Notes: generated from the sequence alone by a model not told the origin. A stretch of DNA of 64,000 nt from Stutzerimonas stutzeri (GCF_000590475.1 NZ_CP007441.1:3292660-3356659); one strand, 5' to 3'; numbered from the stretch's first letter, positions 43,339 through 53,805 are shown. A program made the numbers and translations.

Positions 43339-44114
43339 CAATCAGATCTCCGCTTATGGGGTTCGCCGCGGACGGCCTTTTGGGTTTCCGTAAGAATTCC
43401 GCGCAGGATATTCATTTCCAGCTTGCTGATACCGCTGCGACCGTAAAGCCTGCGCAGGCGCGGCATGAGATGACGAGGTTTCTGAGGATCGAGGAAACCG
43501 ATGTCAACCAAGGTCTGCTCAAGATGTCCGTAATAGTGCTCTAGCTCGTCTGCGGTAACCGGCTGCGCATCAAGCATCGAGGTGGTTTCGAGTTTTTCCT
43601 GCTTGCTCGGCTGATTATTCGCAGCCAGCCATGCCATGCGCACCTCGTAGGCAAGCACCTGCACTGCGGCCGCAAGGTTCAATGAACTGAACTCGGGATC
43701 TGACGGGATATGCACGTGATACTGGCAACGCTGCAGCTCTTCATTGGTGAGCCCGGCATATTCGCGCCCAAACACCAATGCTACCTCCCCACCCCGCCGA
43801 ACCTGCTCCACACAGACTGAACCGGTTTCGCGCGGATCCAGCAACGGCCAGGGTATGCGTCGATCGCGAGCACTGGTACCAAATACCAGACTGCAGCCCA
43901 CCAAAGCCTCTTCAAGCGTTCCCACAACCTGCGCCGAATCGAGCACATCAGTTGCGCCCGATGCTCGCGCAATGGCATTCGAGCTCGGGAAGTCCTGGGG
44001 ATCTACCAGCACCAGGCGAGACAAGCCCATATTTTTCATGGCCCTGGCCGCACCACCAATGTTGCCGGCGTGACTGGTATTGACCAGCACTACACGAATG
44101 TTCTGAAGCGACAC
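43338..44114 (-). CDS. trmJ: tRNA (cytidine/uridine-2'-O-)-methyltransferase TrmJ
   Basis: A 258-residue SPOUT methyltransferase that modifies position 32 of several tRNAs. The SAM knot is seen in VNTSHAGNIGGAARAMKNMG, LVFGREYAGLTNEE and the SLNLAAAVQVLAYE end; a C-terminal extension of about 90 residues is typical of TrmJ. I take the GTG at 44114 (VSLQNIRVVLVNTSH) because it gives the conserved N-terminus; no strong ribosome site is seen and a long upstream frame is unlikely. Confidence 0.9.
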   Translation of the reverse strand: MSLQNIRVVLVNTSHAGNIGGAARAMKNMGLSRLVLVDPQDFPSSNAIARASGATDVLDSAQVVGTLEEALVGCSLVFGTSARDRRIPWPLLDPRETGSVCVEQVRRGGEVALVFGREYAGLTNEELQRCQYHVHIPSDPEFSSLNLAAAVQVLAYEVRMAWLAANNQPSKQEKLETTSMLDAQPVTADELEHYYGHLEQTLVDIGFLDPQKPRHLMPRLRRLYGRSGISKLEMNILRGILTETQKAVRGEPHKRRSD

Positions 44115-44264
44115 TGTTGTTCTCGACAGGAAAGCAAACCGAAAGCTTACAGGAACGGCCGACTCCTCCGCCATTGCCGCCCCGATGCAGCCCAACCACA
44201 TAACACCCGGTCGAGCTTTCTGATAGAATTGTCGGCTTTCTTTAAACGACCAGGTATTTGATCG

Positions 44265-45080
44265 ATGCAGCCCATGCTGAATATCGCGCTGCGCGCCGCC
44301 CGTAGCGCCGGCGAAATGATTGTTCGTTCCACCGAGCGCCTGGACGTGATCTCGGTTAGCGAAAAAGACGCGCGCGATTACGTCTCGGAAATCGACCGCA
44401 CCGCAGAGCAGCTCATCGTGGCGGCGCTGCGCAAAGCCTATCCGAACCACGGCATTCTTGGCGAGGAAGGCGGCTTGCTGGAGGGCAGCGGGGATGGCGC
44501 GGATTACCTCTGGGTGATCGACCCGCTGGATGGCACGACCAACTTTCTACGCGGCGTCCCGCATTACGCCGTCAGCATCGCTTGCAAATACCGTGGTCGC
44601 CTTGAGCATGCCGTGGTCCTCGACCCGGTGCGCCAGGAAGAATTCACTGCAAGCCGAGGCCGCGGCGCCGCACTCAACGGCCGCCGCCTGCGAGTAAGCA
44701 CACGCAAAAGCCTGGAAGGCGCGCTCCTCGGGACGGGTTTCCCATTCCGCGACGGACAAATGGACAACATGGACAGCTACCTGAACATGTTCCGCAGCCT
44801 GGTTGGACAGACAGCAGGCCTGCGTCGCGCTGGCGCTGCCAGCCTGGATCTCGCCTATGTTGCGGCCGGCCGCTACGACGCATTCTGGGAATTCGGTCTT
44901 TCCGAATGGGACATGGCGGCAGGCGCGCTATTGATTCAGGAAGCTGGCGGCTTGGTCAGCGACTTCAGCGGCAGCCACGATTTCCTTGAGAAAGGCCAGA
45001 TCGTCGCCGGCAACACCAAGTGCTTCAAGGCCGTACTGACGGCAATCCAGCCACACCTGACGCCTTCACTGAAGCGCTAG
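44265..45080 (+). CDS. suhB: inositol monophosphatase family protein SuhB
   Basis: A 271-residue Mg-dependent phosphatase of the inositol monophosphatase fold. Metal ligands E67 (GEEGG), D86 and D89 (DPLDGTTNF) and the later SEWDMAAGALLIQEAGG motif are present. In E. coli SuhB also joins the rRNA antitermination complex, and in P. aeruginosa it affects virulence and ribosome regulation. The start is the ATG at 44265. It diverges from trmJ; TAGAAT at about 44223 might be its -10 box. Confidence 0.95.
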   Translation: MQPMLNIALRAARSAGEMIVRSTERLDVISVSEKDARDYVSEIDRTAEQLIVAALRKAYPNHGILGEEGGLLEGSGDGADYLWVIDPLDGTTNFLRGVPHYAVSIACKYRGRLEHAVVLDPVRQEEFTASRGRGAALNGRRLRVSTRKSLEGALLGTGFPFRDGQMDNMDSYLNMFRSLVGQTAGLRRAGAASLDLAYVAAGRYDAFWEFGLSEWDMAAGALLIQEAGGLVSDFSGSHDFLEKGQIVAGNTKCFKAVLTAIQPHLTPSLKR

Positions 45081-45092
45081 GAAAACGCTCAT

Positions 45093-45120
45093 AAAAAAAC
45101 GCCCAAACGGGCGTTTTTTT
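45093..45120. terminator. bidirectional intrinsic terminator between suhB and the glycine-zipper gene
   Basis: ACGCCC/GGGCGT (45099-45104 and 45109-45114, loop AAAC) is flanked by seven A on the left and seven T on the right. It therefore works for both converging genes. Confidence 0.92.
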
Positions 45121-45133
45121 GTTTTTATCGTCA

Positions 45134-45667
45134 TCACTGCTGCGTCAGCACCAGCTGACCGTCGCGAAACGGAATCTTGCTACCGGGATCGCGATCCATC
45201 CGAACCTGACCGATCTCTCCGTCAAGATCATATTTGACGTCATAACCAACGACCTTGTCCTGGCTGTCGGTTACGGTATTGCAGCGGGTTTCGGTGGTGG
45301 TGTAGGTGTCATTCGCCTGCATACGGCCTTGCACCTGATGACCGGCATACCCACCTCCTACCGCACCGACAACGGTGGCAATCTTCTTTCCGTTACCGCC
45401 GCCAACCTGATTGCCCAGCAAGCCACCGACGACCGCACCCACCGCCGTCCCGGCAATTCGATTGCTGTCCTGCACCGGCTTCTGCCGCGTAACAGCCACC
45501 TCTCGGCAAACCTCACGTGGCGTCTTAATGGTTTCCTTGACCGGCTCAACGGCTAACACTTCGGCGAACTGCGGCCCTCGATCAACCAGTGAATAGGTCG
45601 CGAATGCACCGCCAGCAGTGACGACGACAGCACCTAGAACACTACCTACCAGCATCGACTTGTTCAT
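45134..45667 (-). CDS. glycine-zipper 2TM domain envelope protein
   Basis: A 177-residue protein with an N-terminal membrane or signal segment (residues 4-24) and a glycine-zipper pair (IAGTAVGAVVGGLLGNQVGG, then IATVVGAVGGGYAGHQV) typical of the Rickettsia 17-kDa/SlyB-like surface antigen group. No lipobox is seen. Two cysteines (in REVCREV and TRCNTV) flank the zipper and might pair. The C-terminal part is beta-rich. Function unknown. AAGGG precedes the ATG at 45667; the gene ends the queA-secDF side after secF. Confidence 0.82.
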   Translation of the reverse strand: MNKSMLVGSVLGAVVVTAGGAFATYSLVDRGPQFAEVLAVEPVKETIKTPREVCREVAVTRQKPVQDSNRIAGTAVGAVVGGLLGNQVGGGNGKKIATVVGAVGGGYAGHQVQGRMQANDTYTTTETRCNTVTDSQDKVVGYDVKYDLDGEIGQVRMDRDPGSKIPFRDGQLVLTQQ

Positions 45668-45747
45668 CTGATTTCCCTTCTTCTGGCGGACCAGGCCCGC
45701 TGCGCCTGTTAGGCGGCGCAACGGGCTAGAAGTTCAAAAAAGCCAAG

Positions 45748-46656
45748 TCAAGGAAGCTCGTCAACCTCTTCAACAACAGGGGGAATCAGATCGTCGCGAG
45801 TAAGCTTCAGCCACACCAGCAACATCCCGGCGACATACACCGACGAATAGGTGCCCGCACCGACACCTATCAGCAACGCCAACGAGAAGCCCCAAAGGTT
45901 TTCCCCCCCGAAGAACATCAGCGCACCGACCGCCAGTAAGGTAGACACCGAGGTGGCCAAGGTCCGCAGCAAAGTCTGAGTGGTTGAAATGTTGATGTTC
46001 TCCAACAACTCAGCCTTACGCAGGACGCGGAAGTTCTCGCGAATTCGGTCGAAGATCACGATGGTATCGTTGAGCGAGTAACCGATTACGGCAAGAACCG
46101 CCGCCAAAACCGTCAGATCGAAAGTAATCTGGAACAGCGAAAAGATCCCGAGCACCAATATCACGTCGTGAAACAGCGAAAGCACGGCACCCAGTCCGAA
46201 CTTCCACTGAAACCGAAAGGCGACATACACGAGGATGCCGCCCAGGGCGAGCAGCATGCCCAACCCACCCTGATCACGAAGCTCCTCACCAACTGCCGGT
46301 CCGACGAACTCGACCCGCTTGACGGTGACGGCGCTAGCACTTTCACCGCCACGCAGTGCTTCGGCGATCCGCTCGCTCATCATTGGATCGTCGCCCGGCA
46401 TCCTGACCAGCACATCGGTGGTCGCACCAAAGCTCTGCACCACGGCGTTGTCGAAGCCGGAGCGGGAGAGCTGCGCCCGCACCTGATCCAAGGGCACCGG
46501 CTGCTCATAGGACAGTTCGATCAATGTGCCGCCGGTGAAGTCCAGGCCGAAATTCAGCCCTTTCACCGCCAGACTACCGAGCGAGACAAGCGTGAGCAGT
46601 ACGGTCAGGGCAAACGCCACATGACGCACACCCATGAAATTGATTACGCGTTTCAT
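45748..46656 (-). CDS. secF: protein translocase subunit SecF
   Basis: A 302-residue inner-membrane protein with six helices and one periplasmic loop, partner of SecD. SecDF uses the proton gradient to help pull exported proteins out of SecYEG. The FGLDFTGGTLIELSYEQP block at the start and AVIGYSLNDTIVIFDRIREN in the fourth helix region are family markers. It is separated by 12 bp from secD. Confidence 0.96.
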   Translation of the reverse strand: MKRVINFMGVRHVAFALTVLLTLVSLGSLAVKGLNFGLDFTGGTLIELSYEQPVPLDQVRAQLSRSGFDNAVVQSFGATTDVLVRMPGDDPMMSERIAEALRGGESASAVTVKRVEFVGPAVGEELRDQGGLGMLLALGGILVYVAFRFQWKFGLGAVLSLFHDVILVLGIFSLFQITFDLTVLAAVLAVIGYSLNDTIVIFDRIRENFRVLRKAELLENINISTTQTLLRTLATSVSTLLAVGALMFFGGENLWGFSLALLIGVGAGTYSSVYVAGMLLVWLKLTRDDLIPPVVEEVDELP

Positions 46657-46668
46657 CGTGCTAGCCCC

Positions 46669-48537
46669 TTAAATCCACAACTTCTTGAGATCGCGGCCAC
46701 CGTAGATCAGGTTGACCATGGCGCGGGTCACGATGATGGCGGTGAACATGGAGGTCATGATTCCGAGCGAGAGCGTGACGGCGAAGCCCTTGATCGGACC
46801 GGTCCCCATCGCGAAGAGTATGCCCCCGACCAGCAACGTGGTCAGGTTGCCGTCGACGATTGCGGAAAATGCCCGGTCGAAGCCTTCGTGAATAGCTCGC
46901 TGGATCGACATGCCGTTGGCTATTTCCTCCCGGATACGCGAGAAGATCAGCACGTTGGCGTCGACCGCCATCCCCATCGTCAAGACGATACCGGCAATAC
47001 CTGGCAACGTAAGCGTCGCGCCCAGCATCGACATCAGCGCGGTCAGCACTACCATGTTGAACAGCAACGCGACCGTAGCCAACACTCCAAAGAACTTGTA
47101 GATCGCGACCATGAAAACCGCTACGAAGAGAAAGCCCCACAGCGCGGCCTCGATGCCGAGCTTAATGTTCTCTGCACCGAGACTCGGACCAATAGTGCGC
47201 TCCTCGGCGAAATACATCGGAGCCGCAAGGCCACCGGCCCGCAGCAGCAATGCCAGCTCGGACGACTCGCCCTGGCCATCCAACCCAGTGATACGGAACT
47301 GACTCCCCAATGCCGACTGGATAGTCGCCAAGCTGATGATGCTCTTCTCTTCCTGAAAGGTCTCGACCCGTACTTCCTGCTCGACGCCATCGACCATCTG
47401 CTTGACGTAACGCGTGGTCGGACGCTGTTCTATGAAGATCACCGCCATGCTGCGACCGACGTTGTTACGGGTGGCACGGTTCATCAGATCGCCGCCATGA
47501 CCATCCAGGCGAATGTTCACTTGCGGACGGCCATTCTCGTCATAGCTGGCCTGGGCATCGGTGACCTGGTCACCCGTGATGATCAGGCTGCGCTCGAGCT
47601 GTACAGGCGGACGACCTTCCTCGCGAAAGCCAAAGGTCTCGGTTGTAGCGCGCGCGGCGTCAGCATCGGCAGCGAGGCGAAACTCGAGGTTAGCGGTCTT
47701 GCCCAGGATGCGCTTCGCTTCGGCAGTGTCCTGTACGCCCGGGAGCTCGACGACAATGCGATTGGCACCTTGGCGCTGAACCAATGGCTCGGAAACCCCC
47801 AGCTCATTGACCCGATTACGCACGGTCGTCAGGTTCTGCTTGATCGAATACTCGCGAATCTCCGCAAGCTTGGCCTCGGTAATCGCCAGGCGCAGCACTT
47901 GTTGGCCATTGCGCTCGCTGGAGGTCAGCTCGAAATCATTGAAGTTCTTGCGGATCAGCGATTGAGCAGCCGAAAGTGTGGCTTCGTCGGCAAAGCCGAG
48001 CTGCACAGCATTCCCCGCCTGGGGAAGGCTGCGATAGCGCACGCGCTCCTTGCGCAACAGGCTTTTGACTTCGCCTTCGTAGACGTTGAGCCGCGTCTCG
48101 ATGGCCTTGTCCATATCGACTTCAAGTAGGAAGTGCACGCCACCAGACAGATCAAGACCCAACTTCATCGGGCTCGCAGCCAAACTGCGTAGCCAATCGG
48201 GTGTCGTGGGGGCAAGGTTGAGCGCGACCACGTAGGCATCACCCAGCGCGCGGCGCACCACGTCTTTGGCCGGCAACTGATCGTCCTGATCGGTCAGCCG
48301 CAACAGACCACCACGGCCTTGGTCATCCAGGGTCGTCGCCTTGACCTTGATACCGGCCTCAGCAAGCGCCTTGCTGGCGCGGTCAAGATCCGCTTCGGTA
48401 ACGTTGAGCGAGGTTGCAGCACCGGTAACCTGAACTGCCGGATCATCCGGGTAGAGGTTAGGTGCTGAATATATGAAGGCAATGCCTAGCACCACCACAA
48501 TCAGCAGGTATTTCCAAAGAGGGAATCTATTGAGCAT
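46669..48537 (-). CDS. secD: protein translocase subunit SecD
   Basis: A 622-residue inner-membrane protein with a large periplasmic domain (roughly residues 35-440) and six helices. LGLDLSGGVHFLLEVDMDKA and, in the membrane part, GMAVDANVLIFSRIREE carry the family signatures; the conserved acidic residue in VDANV serves proton flow. The first helix is near residues 9-25. It follows yajC, 67 bp away. Confidence 0.97.
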   Translation of the reverse strand: MLNRFPLWKYLLIVVVLGIAFIYSAPNLYPDDPAVQVTGAATSLNVTEADLDRASKALAEAGIKVKATTLDDQGRGGLLRLTDQDDQLPAKDVVRRALGDAYVVALNLAPTTPDWLRSLAASPMKLGLDLSGGVHFLLEVDMDKAIETRLNVYEGEVKSLLRKERVRYRSLPQAGNAVQLGFADEATLSAAQSLIRKNFNDFELTSSERNGQQVLRLAITEAKLAEIREYSIKQNLTTVRNRVNELGVSEPLVQRQGANRIVVELPGVQDTAEAKRILGKTANLEFRLAADADAARATTETFGFREEGRPPVQLERSLIITGDQVTDAQASYDENGRPQVNIRLDGHGGDLMNRATRNNVGRSMAVIFIEQRPTTRYVKQMVDGVEQEVRVETFQEEKSIISLATIQSALGSQFRITGLDGQGESSELALLLRAGGLAAPMYFAEERTIGPSLGAENIKLGIEAALWGFLFVAVFMVAIYKFFGVLATVALLFNMVVLTALMSMLGATLTLPGIAGIVLTMGMAVDANVLIFSRIREEIANGMSIQRAIHEGFDRAFSAIVDGNLTTLLVGGILFAMGTGPIKGFAVTLSLGIMTSMFTAIIVTRAMVNLIYGGRDLKKLWI

Positions 48538-48604
48538 GACGCAGCCCGTCTAATGACGCGGGGCGCCTTGCGCGCCCCGTCGATGGTATTGAGTAGAAGT
48601 CAGC

Positions 48605-48934
48605 TCAGATGGCTTTCAGCGTGCCTTTAGGCAGAGTCGCCGCAATCGCCACCTTCTGGAATTTCAGCTCCACCGAGTCGGAAACCTCGATCACGACGAA
48701 GTCATCAGAGACCTTGGTGACCTTGCCGGCAATCCCCCCCGAAGTAACGACTTCGTCACCCTTCTGCAGGCCGCCGATCAGGTTCTTGTGCTCTTTGGCG
48801 CGCTTGGCCTGGGGACGCCAGATCATCAGATAGAAAATGACCAGGAAACCGACCAGAAACAGCCACTCGAAGCCACTACCGGCGGGACCAGCGGCAGCCT
48901 CTTGAGCGTAGGCGGCGGGAATCAGAAAGCTCAT
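48605..48934 (-). CDS. yajC: Sec translocon accessory subunit YajC
   Basis: A 109-residue single-span membrane protein associated with SecDF. The hydrophobic helix is FEWLFLVGFLVIFYLMIWRPQ, around residues 23-43, followed by the conserved RPQAKRAKEHKNLIGGLQKGDEVVT cytoplasmic domain. It is encoded between tgt and secD, the standard order. Confidence 0.96.
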   Translation of the reverse strand: MSFLIPAAYAQEAAAGPAGSGFEWLFLVGFLVIFYLMIWRPQAKRAKEHKNLIGGLQKGDEVVTSGGIAGKVTKVSDDFVVIEVSDSVELKFQKVAIAATLPKGTLKAI

Positions 48935-48975
48935 GTAGCACTCCTGTTGCAGAGATCAGTTTAGTTATCGATACG

Positions 48976-50105
<1,130 letters not shown>

Positions 50106-50109
<4 letters not shown>

Positions 50110-51155
50110 TGGGAATCCTCAGGGCCGCGCGGGGCCGGATTGCGCGTGATGAACATGGCATCACCGTAACTGAAAAAACGGTAGCCCTGGGCGATAGCCT
50201 CGGCATAGGCGGCCATGGTTTCCGGATAGCCCGCAAACGCGGAGACCAGCATCAGCAGTGTGGACTCGGGCAAGTGAAAATTGGTGACCAGCGCATCGAC
50301 CACATGGAAGGGCCTGCCTGGGTAGAGGAAGATATCGGTGTCGCCACTGAATGCCTTGAGCACACCATCGCGCGCAGCGCTTTCCAACGAACGCACGCTG
50401 GTGGTCCCGACCGCAATCACCCTGCCGCCGCGAGCACGGCAAGCTGCAACCGCATCGACCACATCCTGATCGACCTCCAGCCACTCACGGTGCATGTGGT
50501 GCTCTTCGATGCGCTCGACGCGCACGGGCTGAAAGGTCCCTGCGCCCACATGCAGCGTGACGAAAGCGCTCTCGACGCCTTTCTCCTTCAGCGCCGCCAA
50601 TAGTTGCGCATCGAAATGCAGGCCCGCCGTTGGCGCGGCGACTGCGCCCGCCCGCTGCGCATAAACCGTCTGATAACGCTCACGGTCACCAACTTCGTCC
50701 GGCCGGTCTATATAAGGCGGCAGCGGCATATGTCCGACGCGCTCGAGCAAGGGCAGCACGGCTTCACTGAACTCCAACTCGAACAGCGCGTCATGACGCG
50801 CTAGCATCAGCGCCTCGCCTCCACCGTCGATATGAACGTGCGCGCCCGGCTTGGGCGACTTGCTGGAACGGATATGAGCCAGCACACGGCGATCATCGAG
50901 CACGCGTTCTACAAGCACCTCGACCTTACCGCCCGTATCCTTTTGACCGAACAGGCGCGCTGGAATGACCCGCGTATTGTTGAATACCATCAGATCGCCG
51001 GGACGCACATAATCGAGCAGCTCGGCGAACCCACGGTGCTCCAACCGGCCGCTTGGGCCGTCGAGCACCAGCAAACGGCTGGCACGACGCTCGGCCAACG
51101 GGTGGCGAGCAATCAGCGAGTCGGGAAGTTGGAAGGCAAAATCGGAGACTTGCAT
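50106..51155 (-). CDS. queA: S-adenosylmethionine:tRNA ribosyltransferase-isomerase
   Basis: A 349-residue enzyme that adds the epoxycyclopentanediol unit from SAM to preQ1-tRNA, the step after Tgt in queuosine synthesis. Seen are MQVSDFAFQLPDSLIARHP at the start, NNTRVIPARLFG and AAPTAGLHFD in the core, and GTTSVRSLESAA towards the end. The start at 51155 is conserved; a longer frame upstream is rejected. The operon queA-tgt-yajC-secD-secF begins here. Confidence 0.96.
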
Positions 51156-51229
51156 CTGAAAAAATTCGGCGCGGGGCTTCGGGGGCGCAAAGCTTAGCGG
51201 AAACACCTCAATCTGACCACGCTGGACGA

Positions 51230-51258
51230 TTGACCGACTCGCATCGCATCCCTATACT
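51230..51258 (+). promoter_or_regulatory. sigma-70 promoter of tRNA-Leu
   Basis: TTGACC (51230-51235) and TATACT (51253-51258) are spaced by exactly 17 bp. A GC-rich discriminator (GCGCCGCC) follows, as in stringently controlled stable-RNA genes. The tRNA begins 13 bases after the -10 box. Confidence 0.82.
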
Positions 51259-51271
51259 GCGCCGCCACTGT

Positions 51272-51358
51272 GCCTCGATGGCGGAATCGGTAGACGCAGC
51301 GGATTCAAAATCCGCCGTTGGTAACAACGTGAGAGTTCGAGTCTCTCTCGAGGCACCA
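51272..51358 (+). tRNA. tRNA-Leu (anticodon CAA)
   Basis: An 87-base class II tRNA with a long variable arm. The acceptor stem pairs GCCTCGA with TCGAGGC; the anticodon arm is GCGGA-TTCAAAA-TCCGC with CAA at the usual place, reading UUG codons. The T-arm contains GTTCGAGTC. The CCA end is encoded. It stands alone, with its own promoter. Confidence 0.96.
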
Positions 51359-51805
51359 TTAATCAGACACCACAGGCAGCCGACAGCCTATGGTACCGGG
51401 GACCGCACAGCAGTAGCGGCATCACCCTAGCAGCCCATGCTTCATGCATGAGGCAAACGCAACAGGCTCATCGAAATCGGGCCCTGTTCAGCACGATACC
51501 TGCCCCGCTCGTATCGAACGCTTGTGACCCGCGAATCGACAGAGCAGCTGTAATACCTGAAGGACGCCTGATAAGGGCGCCGCTTGCAGTGGAACACTTG
51601 ATGGCTCCGAGGGCTTGGCATCGCCCGGCGAGTTATCGTAGAGTGTGCCCACTGTGTTTGCATGGGTCGCCGTTGAATCGTGACCTGGTGCAGTAGATCT
51701 TCAGATCCGCTACATCCCGTTCGACTCTTTACTCCTTGCAACCAGTCTCCGCCTCCTGCCCGATGCAGGGGCGCTTCTACTATTGAGTTTCAAGGATACA
51801 AAGCT
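51359..51805 (+). other. 447-bp interval between tRNA-Leu and the cold-shock gene
   Basis: No gene is supported here. The end nearest the cold-shock gene probably holds its promoter and a long 5' leader, as is common for csp mRNAs. A 10-bp palindrome TCATGCATGA occurs at about 51442-51451. A 99-codon frame on the minus strand (51442-51741) has no recognisable family and no ribosome site, and I leave it out. No integrase or duplicate of the tRNA 3' end is seen. Confidence 0.5.
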
Positions 51806-52018
51806 ATGTCGAATCGTCAGAACGGTACCGTCAAGTGGTTTAACGACGAGAAAGGTTTTGGTTTCATCACTCCCGAGAGCGGTCCGGATCTGTTCGTGCA
51901 TTTCCGCGCGATCGAAGGCAACGGCTTCAAAAGCCTGAAAGAAGGCCAGAAAGTCAGCTTTGTCGCCGTACAAGGTCAAAAAGGCATGCAGGCGGACCAG
52001 GTTCAAATCCAGGAATAA
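51806..52018 (+). CDS. cold-shock domain protein (CspA family)
   Basis: A 70-residue single cold-shock domain. RNP1 is KGFGFI and RNP2 LFVHF, with the usual GTVKWFNDEKG start. It binds single-stranded nucleic acid as an RNA chaperone. The start at 51806 follows AAGGA; the longer frame to 51680 is not coding. Whether it is cold-induced cannot be read from sequence; CspA-type proteins in Pseudomonas also include constitutive members. Confidence 0.95.
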   Translation: MSNRQNGTVKWFNDEKGFGFITPESGPDLFVHFRAIEGNGFKSLKEGQKVSFVAVQGQKGMQADQVQIQE

Positions 52019-52029
52019 GCCGCCGCTCC

Positions 52030-52062
52030 AAAAAGCCCCTGATCGCCATCAGGGGCTTTTTT
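52030..52062 (+). terminator. intrinsic terminator after the cold-shock gene
   Basis: An 11-bp stem (52033-52043 with 52048-52058, loop CGCC) is followed by six T. Confidence 0.93.
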
Positions 52063-52112
52063 ATGCGCACGATTCCGTAGAATGCGCAGCTGCATTTTCC
52101 ATCGAGACGTTC

Positions 52113-52610
52113 ATGCGCAACCATTCGCTTAGCCCGCAGGGCCAGTTTCCTTCAGCCGGCTTGATACGCCGACTCGCCGCTCTGTTTTACGATTCGTTTC
52201 TTTGTATCGCGTTGATGATGGTCGTCACCCTGTTCTATCAGCAGGTGATTCTGCGATTCTTCTACGGCAGTGAAGGCCTGAAAGCATTGGCGGAATCCGG
52301 GGGGCTGGATATAGACCCAATACTTTCAACGCTCTTGCTGTTCACCGTGTTTGCCTTTTTCGCCAAGTTCTGGACGCACAACGGTCAGACGCTTGGCATG
52401 CAGGTCTGGGGCGTACGGATACAGAACGCCGACGGAACCGCAATAGATCTCTGGCAGGCACTGCTGCGTTTTTTGATCGCAATCATGTCCTGGCTCGCCC
52501 TGGGGCTGGGTTACTGGTGGATGCTCTGGGACAAGCAGCATCGCACCTGGCACGACATCTACTCGGAAAGCCGAGTCGTTCAGTTACCGAAGAATATCCA
52601 CAAGAAATAA
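52113..52610 (+). CDS. RDD family membrane protein
   Basis: A 165-residue inner-membrane protein with about four helices. The RDD signature appears in a variant form: AGLIRRLAALFYDSFLCIAL, with conserved R, L and D, and the later GQTLGMQVWGVRIQNADG and DKQHRTWHDIYSESRVV blocks. Some relatives act in sodium export, but a role here is not known. The start at 52113 lacks a strong ribosome site; an upstream frame overlaps the cold-shock gene and is rejected. Confidence 0.87.
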   Translation: MRNHSLSPQGQFPSAGLIRRLAALFYDSFLCIALMMVVTLFYQQVILRFFYGSEGLKALAESGGLDIDPILSTLLLFTVFAFFAKFWTHNGQTLGMQVWGVRIQNADGTAIDLWQALLRFLIAIMSWLALGLGYWWMLWDKQHRTWHDIYSESRVVQLPKNIHKK

Positions 52611-52624
52611 GCAAGAAGTGGCAG

Positions 52625-52659
52625 ACAGCGCTGGACCGTCCAATCGCCAGCGCTGTTTT
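52625..52659 (+). terminator. intrinsic terminator after the RDD gene
   Basis: A perfect 10-bp stem (52625-52634 with 52647-52656, 12-base loop) is followed by TTTT. It lies 15 bases after the stop codon. Confidence 0.75.
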
Positions 52660-52743
52660 CAGGCACCCTTTCCCGTCCGGCTTTCAAGCCCTGCGCTTAT
52701 CGACTTTCCTGCTTCGACCTCCCGCGCTGTAAGCCTCTTCCTC

Positions 52744-53805
52744 CTATCCTGCCCGCCGCAGCAACCAGACACCTGCCAGCGCACAGATACCGGCCGGCAC
52801 CGCCACTGCCAGCAAGGGCGAGAAGCCGAAAACCTGACTGGCCGGGCCCAGCAGATCCTGCAGAATGCGAAACACGAAGCCGACAATCACACCGGTAAAG
52901 ATGCGCTGCCCGAGCGTCACCGAACGCAGCGGCCCGAAAATGAACGAGATCGCCAGTAACACCAACGCCACCGTTACCGCTGGCTGCAGCACCTTGGTCC
53001 AGAAGGCCAGCCAATAGCGGCCGTTGTTTAAACCCTGATCCCTCAGATAATGGATATAGCGCCACAAACCAGTGACGGACAACGCATCCGGCTCCATGAT
53101 CACCGTACTGACCAGCTGCGGCGTCAGCTGTACGTCCCAATGCTCTTCGGCGGCTTTGATAACCTCGGTATGGTCACCACGGAAATGAGTCGTGGCGACA
53201 TCACTGAGTAGCCACTCGTCGCCATCGTAACGTGCCCGACGGGCAAAGCTCGCCGACAGCAATTGCCGCTGCTCATCGAAGCGATAACGGGTGACACCGA
53301 GCAGCAAACCGCTTGGCTGTACCGCATTGATGTGCACGAACTCGTCGCCCTGGCGGTGCCAGAGACCATGCTTGCTGCTTTGTGCTTCGCCGGCACCCTG
53401 CGCCGAGGAGCGATTGGCCTGGGCGACGTTTTCACTCCAAGGAGCCACGTACTCACCGATCAGCACGCCGACCAGCATCAACAACAGCATCGGCTTCATC
53501 ACCGCCAGCACGATTCGCCCGAGAGATACCCCAGCGGCACGCATGATGGTCAGCTCGCTGCTGCTGGCGAGCGTACCAAGACCAATGAGGCAGCCGATCA
53601 AAGCCGCCATCGGCAGCATTTCGTAGATCCGCTTGGGCGTCGTTAGCAGCACGTAAGCGGCGGCATTCAGCGTGCCGTAGCTGCCTTTCACATCGCCCAA
53701 CTCGTCGATGAAGGCGAACAGCAACGCCAGGCCGACGATGACGCCGAGCACGGTCAGAATGGCCAGCAACACATGACTGCCGATGTAGCGGTCGAGCTTA
53801 CGCAT
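52744..53805 (-). CDS. lptG: LPS export permease LptG
   Basis: A 353-residue inner-membrane protein with six helices and a periplasmic jellyroll between helices 3 and 4. With LptF and the ATPase LptB it extracts lipopolysaccharide from the inner membrane. N-terminal LDRYIGSHVLLAILTVLGVI and the C-terminal FGPLRSVTLGQRIFTGVIVGF are typical. Its start overlaps the lptF end by 8 bp. Confidence 0.95.
   Translation of the reverse strand: MRKLDRYIGSHVLLAILTVLGVIVGLALLFAFIDELGDVKGSYGTLNAAAYVLLTTPKRIYEMLPMAALIGCLIGLGTLASSSELTIMRAAGVSLGRIVLAVMKPMLLLMLVGVLIGEYVAPWSENVAQANRSSAQGAGEAQSSKHGLWHRQGDEFVHINAVQPSGLLLGVTRYRFDEQRQLLSASFARRARYDGDEWLLSDVATTHFRGDHTEVIKAAEEHWDVQLTPQLVSTVIMEPDALSVTGLWRYIHYLRDQGLNNGRYWLAFWTKVLQPAVTVALVLLAISFIFGPLRSVTLGQRIFTGVIVGFVFRILQDLLGPASQVFGFSPLLAVAVPAGICALAGVWLLRRAG

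Noticed and set aside
46168..48129. 653-codon plus-strand open frame opposite secF and secD
   Set aside because: It is rich in His, Gln, Arg and Asp, has no family features, and lies antisense to two well-conserved genes; long antisense frames are common at this GC content.
51272..51358. tRNA-Leu as an integration site for a mobile element
   Set aside because: No integrase, no repeat of the tRNA 3' end and no foreign-looking genes lie downstream.
51442..51741. 99-codon minus-strand frame beside the cold-shock gene
   Set aside because: No ribosome site, no recognisable family, and residue use is unlike the neighbours; treated as non-coding.
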